Shown: piece by piece, positions 1 through 5,746 of the stretch
How positions within the stretch are numbered: the first letter of the stretch is position 1
Layout of the letters: each line of letters begins with the position of its first letter
DNA from: Candidatus Cloacimonadota bacterium
Lineage (GTDB): Bacteria > Cloacimonadota > Cloacimonadia > Cloacimonadales > WRIO01
NCBI GenBank assembly: GCA_009782695.1
Contig: WRIO01000085.1
Coordinates: 1 to 5,746, forward strand
DNA length: 5,746 nt
Reading direction: 5' to 3'
The notes under the pieces: model-generated
Database searches by the model: none
Told to the model about the DNA's origin: nothing
Seen by the model: the letters and a program-made list of their open reading frames with translations, nothing else
Position numbers and translations under genes: made by a program

Positions 1-159
1 AACAAAGGGATATCGTATGATTGTCCCTTTGCTCGTATATCATATCGTAGCCTGCGAAAAGGGTTTATGTTCTTTGCTAATGACAAGCACAAATTTTATC
101 CCTTGATACCGCTAGATATATTGGAAAAAGAGTATTATCAATTCTGGAAAGCTATGTAA
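1..159 (+). CDS. C-terminal end of an unrecognised protein (partial)
   Basis: The frame is open from the first base to a TAA stop at 157-159, giving 52 residues. It starts NKGISYDCPFARISY and ends in YYQFWKAM. The tail is rich in aromatic and basic residues (FMFFANDKHKFYPLIPLD), which looks like real protein rather than a chance frame, and a hairpin follows the stop directly. No catalytic motif, lipobox or membrane segment is visible in this piece. I do not recognise the family. The FYPLIPLDIL stretch faintly recalls the 'YPIP' endings of SusD/RagB-type lipoproteins, but the match is too weak to name it. The start lies outside the window. I am fairly sure it is coding and have no functional call. 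Confidence 0.6.
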   Translation, partial: NKGISYDCPFARISYRSLRKGFMFFANDKHKFYPLIPLDILEKEYYQFWKAM

Positions 160-165
160 AGATAT

Positions 166-195
166 AGATAGAGAGCTTACTATAGCTTTCTATTT
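166..195 (+). terminator. Possible terminator hairpin after the upstream gene
   Basis: Bases 166-177 can pair with 184-195 across a six-base loop (TACTAT). The stem has 12 pairs, including two G-T wobbles, and starts 7 bases after the upstream stop codon. The stem is AT-rich and its 3' arm ends in TTTT before GCTT, so the U-run is partly inside the stem. It is a plausible but weak intrinsic terminator, which would separate the upstream gene from rnr. The energy has not been computed. Confidence 0.4.
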
Positions 196-222
196 TGCTT
201 AAGTCACCAAAGGGAAAAAAGA

Positions 223-2451
223 ATGTTGGACCTTGAAACTATAAAAAAAGAACTGTTATCATTTTTAAATGAGCGACCTGACCGTGAATATACAACCACG
301 CAAATAACCTCTATTTTGGGGCTAAAAAACTCATATCGAGTAGAAATTCAAGCCCTTCTAAATATGCTAAATGTGGAAGGGTATGTGACAAAAAGGAACA
401 AAAGATATGCTATCAATCCCGATAAAATGAGCGGAGAGATAGAGCTAACCCCTCCAGATATTGATCAGCAACCCACCGAGCCTAAAAGACGAAAAAGCGA
501 AAAAACTGTCACAGGCAAATTTGACGCGACTTCTCTTTCAAAAAATCTATCACACGCCTATATAGTCGTGGATGAGGGGACAGATGTTTTAGTTTCTGCG
601 GAAGATACTTTAAATGCCTATCACGGTGATATGGTGGAAGTAAAAATCATCAGAACACGAAACGATAAAAGATATGGGGTCATCACAAAAATCCTCTCAA
701 GGAATAAAACACGATTTGCAGGAATGATAGAAACTGTCAAGAAGAAGTCATACTTTCGCAGTGATAATTTCAAGATACACACACTTTTTGAAGTGACAGA
801 TACACTGAAAGCAACCAGCTCGCAAAAAGTTTTGGTGGAAGTGATAAACTGGGGTTTGCGGTCTTTAAACAAATTACCCGTGTGCAAGGTTGTAGAGATA
901 TTAGGTGAAGCAGGCGACCAAGAGATAGAAGTGCTTTCAGTCATCAAAGAATTTGATTTACCGCTTGAATTCCCTGCGGAAGCAATATCGCAGGCTAAAA
1001 AGCTCTCTATGAAAATGACCAAAAAAGAGCTGGCACAAAGAACTGACCTCAGAGATTTATACACTATCACTATCGACCCTATATCTGCGAAAGATTATGA
1101 CGATGCCGTGTCTCTAATAGAAGAAGATGACCGCACGCTCACCCTTTATGTTCATATAGCTGATGTCGCCCATTATATATTACCCGATAGTGCAGTGTGG
1201 ACTGAGGCTGCTAACAGGGGGAACAGCTATTACTTTCCGAATAATGTGATACCTATGTTGCCAGAGATCCTGTCAAATAAGCTTTGTAGCCTTCGACCAG
1301 ACGAAGATAAACTGACTATCACTGTCCAGACAACTTTCAAGCCAAATGGTAGCATTAAATCGCAAAAGATTTATCAAAGCATTACATGCTCAAATGCTAG
1401 GTTAGCTTATGAAGAGGTAGATGATTATTTTGAAAACAGAAAACATAACTTTTCAACTGAACTATGCTCTACTATAGATAGAATGCGGAGTTTATCGCAC
1501 ACACTGTCTCAAAAGAGAACCGACAATGGATACCTGAAGTTTGACTTGCCAGAAAGAGAATTTGTTTATGATGACGAAGGGAAAGTAATAGACATCAAGC
1601 AATCGATAGAAACAGAGTCTCATACTTTGGTCGAAAACTTTATGCTGGTGGCGAATGAATATGTCGCAAAACTTTTGAAAAAGGCAACCTCTCTGACTAT
1701 GTATCGAATACACGAAGAGCCAGATGAGAAAGATTTTGTGAAAATCCGGGATATGTTGAAAGCCTATAATATAAGCTTTAAAGTGGATAAAGAAAGCTTG
1801 AATAAGACATGGCAAAACGCCTTGGAATGCCTGCCGTCACAGGCGTATCACCAAGTCTTTGATAGGATGATACTACGGTCTATGAAAAAAGCTAAATATT
1901 CATACACACCTCTCCCCCACTTTGGTCTAGGTATAAATACTTACACCCATTTTACTTCGCCCATCCGCAGGCTGTGTGACTTAGTCGTTCATACTCTGCT
2001 AAAAGAAAGCGTTTTTAAAGTTCGGAAGGAAGAACTTCCTGTGGCTTACATACTGGGATACTCAAAGGTAGCCACCGACAAAGAAGTCATAGCAGACGAA
2101 TCAGAAAGATTAGTCGAGAAGAAGATCATCAATACCTTTATGAGACAGCACCTTGGACAATGTTTTTCGGCTATCATAAACGGAATGAATTCCAGCTCGA
2201 TTTTTATCGAATTGCAAGAATATCCCATTCGCGGAGTGATAAAATTAGGGCAACTAAATGACGACTATTATGACTTTCTGGATAAGCAATTTATCATAAA
2301 AGGTAAACGAACAAAGAAAATGTTTAGGTTATGTGATAAAATAGAAGTTATACTATTTAAAGTCGATGATGATTTATATTTTTTACCACAAAACTCAGCG
2401 AAAAAAGAGAATAAGGTTAGTAAAAAAACGCCAAGAAGGAAAAGAAAATAG
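223..2451 (+). CDS. rnr: Ribonuclease R (RNB-family 3'-5' exoribonuclease)
   Basis: This is a 742-residue processive 3'-5' exoribonuclease that degrades structured RNA in the cytoplasm, with a role in mRNA, rRNA and tmRNA-linked decay known from the family. Visible domains in order: an N-terminal winged-helix-like segment (about 1-66), cold-shock OB folds (about 96-240), the RNB catalytic domain (about 265-595), an S1 domain (about 641-722), and a Lys/Arg-rich tail (727-742, ending TPRRKRK). The metal-binding aspartates are D285, D291, D293 and D294 in TIDPISAKDYDDAV. They have the same spacing as D272, D278, D280 and D281 of the E. coli enzyme. Y337 in RGNSYYFP matches the RNA-clamping Tyr324, and THFTSPIRRLCDLVVH at 575-590 is the late RNB signature. 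Winged helix plus basic tail and this length favour RNase R over RNase II. The start has an upstream AGGG (211-214). No gene overlaps it, and the downstream aqpZ is convergent. Confidence 0.96.
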   Translation: MLDLETIKKELLSFLNERPDREYTTTQITSILGLKNSYRVEIQALLNMLNVEGYVTKRNKRYAINPDKMSGEIELTPPDIDQQPTEPKRRKSEKTVTGKFDATSLSKNLSHAYIVVDEGTDVLVSAEDTLNAYHGDMVEVKIIRTRNDKRYGVITKILSRNKTRFAGMIETVKKKSYFRSDNFKIHTLFEVTDTLKATSSQKVLVEVINWGLRSLNKLPVCKVVEILGEAGDQEIEVLSVIKEFDLPLEFPAEAISQAKKLSMKMTKKELAQRTDLRDLYTITIDPISAKDYDDAVSLIEEDDRTLTLYVHIADVAHYILPDSAVWTEAANRGNSYYFPNNVIPMLPEILSNKLCSLRPDEDKLTITVQTTFKPNGSIKSQKIYQSITCSNARLAYEEVDDYFENRKHNFSTELCSTIDRMRSLSHTLSQKRTDNGYLKFDLPEREFVYDDEGKVIDIKQSIETESHTLVENFMLVANEYVAKLLKKATSLTMYRIHEEPDEKDFVKIRDMLKAYNISFKVDKESLNKTWQNALECLPSQAYHQVFDRMILRSMKKAKYSYTPLPHFGLGINTYTHFTSPIRRLCDLVVHTLLKESVFKVRKEELPVAYILGYSKVATDKEVIADESERLVEKKIINTFMRQHLGQCFSAIINGMNSSSIFIELQEYPIRGVIKLGQLNDDYYDFLDKQFIIKGKRTKKMFRLCDKIEVILFKVDDDLYFLPQNSAKKENKVSKKTPRRKRK

Positions 2452-2479
2452 CAGGGAATAAGCACTTTTACTCCCTGCT
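2441..2479 (-). terminator. Intrinsic terminator of aqpZ, shared with the 3' end of rnr
   Basis: Read on the minus strand, AGCAGGGAGTAA (2479-2468) pairs with TTATTCCCTGCT (2461-2450) around a six-base loop. This gives 12 pairs including one G-U wobble. ATTTTCTTTT follows directly at 2449-2440, so this is a textbook Rho-independent terminator. It begins 31 bases past the aqpZ stop. On the plus strand the same hairpin has an A-C mismatch at the wobble position and no T-run after it, so it would stop rnr transcripts less well. The rnr stop codon (2449-2451) runs into the outer end of the stem. Confidence 0.8.
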
Positions 2480-2510
2480 TATGATACTATTATATTAAAT
2501 ATATATACTA

Positions 2511-3215
2511 TTACTCAGCTATATATTTTTTATATACTAAACCGGCGAGGATACCCCCTAGAATCGGTGCTACTATAAATAGCCACAGCTGTGTGACAGC
2601 TTCACCACCCACAAAGACCGCTTGACTGATAGAGCGAGCAGGGTTGACAGAAGTGTTCGTGATAGGTATGCTTATCAAGTGTATAAGAGCAAGTGTAAAA
2701 CCTATACAAAGACCTGCAAAGCCAACTGGAGACCGCTTGTCTGTAGCACCCAAAATCACTATCAAGAAGACAAATGTCAGCACAAACTCTGCTATAAATG
2801 CTGAGCATAAACCATAACCATTAGGGGACAGGTCTCCATACCCATTTACGGCAAAAGTGTCTGCTCCCAATATAAATTCTGGATTTCCAGTCGCTATACA
2901 GTAGATAATTCCTGCTGCTGCTATAGCTCCTACTATCTGGGAAACGATATATGGCAAAATGCTTTTTCCATCAAGCCTTCCACACATCCACGCTCCGAGT
3001 GTCACAGCAGGATTTAAATGTGCTCCTGATATATGACCCAAACCATAAGCTGCTGCTATGATGGTGAGCCCAAAGGCAAAGGATACACCTAACCAACTCA
3101 CAGTACCGCCAGCAAAGACAGCTGTTCCACAACCACCAAGAACTAATATAAATGTCCCTAAAAATTCTGCAAGACATACTTGCATAGTTCCCTTTTCTTT
3201 TTTCTTTTTGTCCAT
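2511..3215 (-). CDS. aqpZ: Aquaporin Z, water channel of the MIP family
   Basis: This is a 234-residue inner-membrane channel for passive water flow. It has the six-helix MIP fold with two pore half-helices. The NPA boxes are at 68-70 (SGAHLNPAVTLG) and 191-193 (NTSVNPARS). By alignment with E. coli AqpZ (F43, H174, T183, R189), the selectivity filter is F48, H179, T188 and R194, which is the narrow, water-selective set rather than the glycerol-facilitator set. The stretch LIHLISIP-TNTSVNPARS is nearly identical to AqpZ. The N terminus has an unusual lysine-rich extension (MDKKKKEKGT) before the first helix. I keep it because AGGAGT sits about six bases upstream of this ATG, whereas the internal Met11 has only GGGA at poor spacing. 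The gene is convergent with rnr and divergent from the FKBP gene, so it is probably transcribed alone. Confidence 0.96.
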   Translation of the reverse strand: MDKKKKEKGTMQVCLAEFLGTFILVLGGCGTAVFAGGTVSWLGVSFAFGLTIIAAAYGLGHISGAHLNPAVTLGAWMCGRLDGKSILPYIVSQIVGAIAAAGIIYCIATGNPEFILGADTFAVNGYGDLSPNGYGLCSAFIAEFVLTFVFLIVILGATDKRSPVGFAGLCIGFTLALIHLISIPITNTSVNPARSISQAVFVGGEAVTQLWLFIVAPILGGILAGLVYKKYIAE

Positions 3216-3220
3216 AATAT

Positions 3221-3226
3221 ACTCCT
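3221..3226 (-). promoter_or_regulatory. Ribosome binding site of aqpZ
   Basis: On the minus strand AGGAGT lies five bases before the ATG at 3215-3213. It decides the start in favour of the longer protein with the lysine-rich N terminus over Met11. Confidence 0.7.
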
Positions 3227-3238
3227 ATTTTTTATTTA

Positions 3239-3246
3239 CAAATTTA
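3239..3246 (-). promoter_or_regulatory. Possible -7 promoter element of aqpZ (TAAATTTG)
   Basis: The minus strand reads TAAATTTG here, an exact fit to TAnnTTTG, the -7 element of the Bacteroidota primary sigma factor. It would place the transcript start near 3233 with a leader of about 18 bases. A TTG -33 box at the expected 19-21 base distance is missing. A perfect TTGACA exists at 3282-3277, but it is about 30 bases upstream, too far to pair with it. The region is very AT-rich, so a chance match is quite possible. Confidence 0.3.
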
Positions 3247-3272
3247 TGATTGCAAATATTTTAATAGTTCTT

Positions 3273-3464
3273 GTTTTGTCAAGGGAAACTTGTTTTTTTA
3301 TGCAGTATGGCTATATCCTAGTTGCTAGAAGGTCCAGTCTGAATGACGGCAGGGGAGCTTGAATTATGTTTTACTTCCTTATTTCCGTAGGGTAGGTTTA
3401 CCCAAGCCTTCCGATTTCGTTCACCAAAGGATGCATTCTCAACGATTTTTTATTGACATAAAAC
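3273..3464. repeat. Inverted-repeat-flanked intergenic element, possible MITE or structured RNA
   Basis: This stretch lies inside the roughly 300-base gap between aqpZ and the FKBP gene and holds no convincing gene. Its ends mirror each other. The left arm is GTTTTGTCAA (3273-3282) and then ATGCA (3300-3304). The right arm, on the minus strand, is GTTTTATGTCAA (3464-3453) and then ATGCA (3436-3432). A gapped hand alignment of the 28-base arms TGTCAA...ATGCA gives about 18 matches. The enclosed core (about 3301-3430) is near 45% G+C, against strongly AT-rich flanks. Inside are the hairpin GGGTA(GGTT)TACCC at 3390-3403 and a possible longer pairing of 3352-3360 with 3404-3412. A minus-strand open frame of 43 codons (3449-3321, stop 3320-3318) has no usual start codon. 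No clear target-site duplication is seen. It could equally be a divergent regulatory region; the inverted arms are seen, and the element status is inferred. Confidence 0.35.
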
Positions 3465-3508
3465 CCTCTTTATAAAAAATGGCAATGTATAAAAAAGAGA
3501 AAAAATAT

Positions 3509-3513
3509 GGAGG
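3509..3513 (+). promoter_or_regulatory. Ribosome binding site deciding the FKBP start
   Basis: GGAGG lies four bases before the ATG at 3518. The earlier in-frame ATG at 3479 has no such site and would add 13 residues in front of an otherwise perfect signal peptide, so the downstream start is chosen. Confidence 0.75.
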
Positions 3514-3517
3514 AAAA

Positions 3518-3994
3518 ATGTTTAAAAAAGCATTATTCACAACAATTCTATTATTATCATTAGTTAGCTTTAGCTTTGCAGACCAGATAATCGAAGCACT
3601 GCAATCACAGCTTGAAGCTACCTATTCACAAGATGAAGGAGACCAAATGGATTGGATCACAACAGAAGAAGGACTGCAATATCGAATCATACAAGCAGGA
3701 GATGGAAACATAGCAAAAAAGGGAGACAATGTGAGTGTTCATTACACAGGCACATTCCTCGATGGAAGAAAATTCGATAGCTCTGTCGATAGAGGAACGC
3801 CTTTTGAATTTCAATTAGGAGCCGGTATGGTGATAAAAGGCTGGGACATAGGCGTGGCTGGTATGGCTATCGGTGAAAAACGAGAATTGCAAATCCCTAG
3901 CAATTTAGCTTATGGTTCCAGAGGTGCTGCAGGTGGAACGATACCGCCAAATACAGATTTATTGTTTACAGTAGAGCTTTTAGGTATAAAGTAG
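3518..3994 (+). CDS. Exported FKBP-type peptidyl-prolyl cis-trans isomerase
   Basis: This 158-residue enzyme speeds cis-trans isomerisation of Xaa-Pro bonds during protein folding outside the cytoplasm. Residues 1-21 form a Sec signal peptide: MFKK, then a Leu/Ile/Ser-rich core, then SFSFA before DQ. There is no lipobox cysteine, so the product should be soluble in the periplasm. A short acidic linker (22-50) leads to one FKBP domain (about 52-158). The pocket residues of human FKBP12 are all kept: Y76, F86, D87, F96, V105, I106, W109, Y132 and F150, in the blocks VHYTG, KFDSS, VIKGWD, AYGSRG and IPPNTDLLFTVELL. An active isomerase is therefore expected. The large N-terminal dimerisation domain of E. 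coli FkpA is absent, so I leave the symbol blank. It is the first gene of an operon with the M3 peptidase. Its start is set by GGAGG at 3509. Confidence 0.93.
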   Translation: MFKKALFTTILLLSLVSFSFADQIIEALQSQLEATYSQDEGDQMDWITTEEGLQYRIIQAGDGNIAKKGDNVSVHYTGTFLDGRKFDSSVDRGTPFEFQLGAGMVIKGWDIGVAGMAIGEKRELQIPSNLAYGSRGAAGGTIPPNTDLLFTVELLGIK

Positions 3995-3997
3995 GAG
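3993..3997 (+). promoter_or_regulatory. Ribosome binding site of the M3 peptidase, overlapping the FKBP stop
   Basis: AGGAG lies seven bases before the ATG at 4005, and its first two bases are the last two of the FKBP stop codon TAG (3992-3994). This overlap supports co-transcription and possibly translational coupling of the two genes. Confidence 0.75.
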
Positions 3998-4004
3998 CGG
4001 CAGT

Positions 4005-5746
4005 ATGTCAAACCCCTTTTTTACAGAAAGAACAACAAAGAATAAAGCTATCCCTTTCGATATAATCAAGCTGGAACACTATATGCCCGCTATCGAAAAG
4101 GGTTTAGCAGATACTTATAAAAACATAGAAATATTAAAGGCAAATACCGCCACGCCGAATTTTGAGAACACTATCATAGCTTTGGAGACGGCAGGGGCGG
4201 ATTTAGATGACCCTGTGGAAATATACTTTACACTGTATTCCACAGAGTCTGATAATGACTTCAAGGCATTAGTGCAGCAAATCTCTCCACTACTATCAAA
4301 ACTAAGCTCCGATATTAGCACAGACGCTGTTATATTTCAAAAAGTAAAGCAAGTTTATGATAATAGAGCAAAAGAAAATCTGACAGCAGAGCAGATACGA
4401 CTTCTCGAAAAGACATATAAAGGTTTTGTCCGTAATGGCGCATTGCTTGATGAGCAAAAGAAAGAGGAGCTTAAGCAGATAGACCAAGAGCTATCGTTAT
4501 TATCACCACAGTTTTCCAAAAATGTTCTCGATGCTACGAATGCTTATAGTTATCACACTACCGATAAAGCGGAAATAGAAGGTTTACCCGAAAATGATGT
4601 AAAAGCAGCAGAGGCACGAGCAAAGCAAAAGGGTCACTCTGAAGGCTGGTTGTTTAACCTACAAGCCCCGAGCTATGTCCCTGCTATGACTTATCTAAAA
4701 AACCGAGACCTACGCAAAAAGATTTCGACAGCTTATGCCACTAGGGCTTTTAATGATAGTTTTGATAACCAAGAAACTCTTTTGAAAGAGGTTAATCTCC
4801 GCTACAAAAGAGCTAACCTGCTCGGATACAAGACACACGCTCACTATGTTTTGGAAGAGAGAATGGCTGAAAATCCTGAAACAGTGGAACAGTTTTTGGA
4901 AAGGATTTATAAAATCGCTATGCCTGTAGCAAAAAAAGAGGTCGAGGAAGTAAAGGCTTATGCCAAAAAGATAGACAACATCGATGAGCTGCAAACTTGG
5001 GACAGTGCGTATTATTCTGAAAAGCTAAAAAAAGAAAAGTTTGGCTTTGATTCAGACGAATTACGCCCCTATTTCAAGGTCGAAAACTGCGTGCAAGGTA
5101 TCTTTAAAGTCGCAGAAAACCTCTACGGCTTAAAGTTTGAAAAAAGCACAGAATACCCTGTTTATCATCCGAATGTAGAAGTATTTGAGGTATTCGATAT
5201 AGACAAGAGTTATTTAGGCTTGCTTTATGTCGACCTGTTCCCTCGTGAAACAAAGAACGGTGGAGCGTGGATGAACGCTATGCAAACACAAGGAATGCGA
5301 AAAGGTAAGATAGAAAGACCGCACATAATGATAGTCGGTAACTTCACTCCTTCGACCGAAACTACTCCTTCTCTGCTCTCATTGAGCGAGGTAGAAACCC
5401 TGTTCCATGAGTTCGGACACGCTTTGCATGGACTGCTTTCAAATTGCACTTACACTGCACTTGCTAGCCCCAATGTTTACTGGGATTTTGTGGAATTGCC
5501 CTCGCAGATTATGGAAAACTGGGTCTTGGAAGAAGAGACACTTGCTCTCTTTGCCTTCCACCATAAAACTGGTGAAGTGCTACCCAAAGAGCTATTGACA
5601 AAGGTCAAAGCCTCACAAAACTACAATAAAGGTATGTTTAATATACGCCAGCTTAACTTCGGCATGCTCGATATGAGCTGGCACAGCGTTGACCCTTCTA
5701 ATATCAAAAATGTAGCCGAATACGAGGATAAAATGACAGAAAAACT
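4005..5746 (+). CDS. dcp: M3-family zinc oligopeptidase, Dcp-like (3' end outside window)
   Basis: The frame is open from ATG 4005 to the window edge, giving 580 complete codons plus two bases. Dcp/oligopeptidase A relatives run near 680-700 residues, so roughly the last 100 are missing. The family cleaves short peptides in the cytoplasm, Dcp removing C-terminal dipeptides. No signal peptide is present, in line with that location. The N-terminal half is the helical domain that covers the active-site channel. The catalytic half carries HEFGH at 468-472 (zinc ligands H468 and H472, general base E469). The third zinc ligand is E497 in FVELPSQ, 29 residues after the first His, exactly the thimet oligopeptidase spacing (H473/E502). 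GGAW at 419-422 and YWDFVELPSQIMENW are further M3 landmarks. The C-terminal tyrosines that contact substrate lie beyond the edge. The whole reads most like Bacteroidota Dcp; separation from oligopeptidase A (prlC) by eye is not certain. Confidence 0.93.
   Translation, partial: MSNPFFTERTTKNKAIPFDIIKLEHYMPAIEKGLADTYKNIEILKANTATPNFENTIIALETAGADLDDPVEIYFTLYSTESDNDFKALVQQISPLLSKLSSDISTDAVIFQKVKQVYDNRAKENLTAEQIRLLEKTYKGFVRNGALLDEQKKEELKQIDQELSLLSPQFSKNVLDATNAYSYHTTDKAEIEGLPENDVKAAEARAKQKGHSEGWLFNLQAPSYVPAMTYLKNRDLRKKISTAYATRAFNDSFDNQETLLKEVNLRYKRANLLGYKTHAHYVLEERMAENPETVEQFLERIYKIAMPVAKKEVEEVKAYAKKIDNIDELQTWDSAYYSEKLKKEKFGFDSDELRPYFKVENCVQGIFKVAENLYGLKFEKSTEYPVYHPNVEVFEVFDIDKSYLGLLYVDLFPRETKNGGAWMNAMQTQGMRKGKIERPHIMIVGNFTPSTETTPSLLSLSEVETLFHEFGHALHGLLSNCTYTALASPNVYWDFVELPSQIMENWVLEEETLALFAFHHKTGEVLPKELLTKVKASQNYNKGMFNIRQLNFGMLDMSWHSVDPSNIKNVAEYEDKMTEK

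Noticed and set aside
191..197. TATTTTG before rnr as a Bacteroidota -7 promoter element
   Set aside because: It is one base short of TAnnTTTG, overlaps the proposed hairpin, and has no TTG at the -33 distance.
204..213. The ten-base string TCACCAAAGG occurs both upstream of rnr and at 3421-3430
   Set aside because: In a window of this size and composition several exact ten-base repeats are expected by chance. The two sites share no further context.
621..1070. Long minus-strand open frame inside rnr
   Set aside because: It lies entirely within the well-supported rnr gene, shows no recognisable domain and is a shadow of rnr codon usage. The other antisense frames in rnr and the M3 gene are of the same kind.
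3180..3362. Plus-strand frame of about 60 codons across the aqpZ start and the gap
   Set aside because: It begins inside aqpZ on the opposite strand, has no ribosome site, and its first half is low-complexity Phe/Leu from AT-rich DNA.
3471..3476. TATAAA after TTGACA (3453-3458) as a complete sigma-70 promoter for the FKBP gene
   Set aside because: The spacer is only 12 bases, far below the usual 16-18, so the two boxes cannot act as one standard promoter.
3479..3517. Upstream ATG giving the FKBP protein 13 extra residues (MAMYKKEKKYGGK)
   Set aside because: It lacks a ribosome site, and the extension would bury the signal peptide. The ATG at 3518 has GGAGG at the right place and begins a canonical signal sequence.

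Overview
The window reads as ordinary chromosomal DNA of an AT-rich bacterium, most likely a member of the Bacteroidota. The main evidence is the truncated M3 peptidase, which reads like the cytoplasmic Dcp-type enzymes of that phylum. One TAnnTTTG-type promoter element upstream of the aquaporin gene is compatible with this. The assignment is an inference from sequence feel, not a database result. All three complete genes and the long partial gene have intact reading frames and intact catalytic or selectivity residues.

Layout from left to right: the last 52 codons of an unrecognised gene (+), ending in a hairpin. Next is a full-length ribonuclease R gene, rnr (+). A strong hairpin lies between rnr and the convergent aquaporin Z gene aqpZ (-), and it serves aqpZ best. 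Then comes a roughly 300-base gap between the divergent aqpZ and FKBP genes. The last two genes form a tight operon (+): an exported FKBP-type peptidyl-prolyl isomerase, and 10 bases later an M3 zinc oligopeptidase gene that runs off the right edge with 580 codons visible.

Functionally the genes are housekeeping or envelope-related: RNA decay, water flux, periplasmic protein folding and cytoplasmic peptide breakdown. I see no defence system, CRISPR array, tRNA, rRNA, transposase or phage gene.

The only stretch the genes do not explain is the gap between aqpZ and the FKBP gene. It has a core richer in G+C (about 45% by hand count) inside AT-rich flanks. The flanks form an imperfect inverted repeat, each arm carrying TGCAT and a perfect TTGACA pointing outward. 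The core also holds a 43-codon open frame on the minus strand without a start codon, and a local hairpin. It may be a small non-autonomous repeat element, a structured RNA, or just a complex divergent promoter region. This is the part that deserves a genome-wide search.
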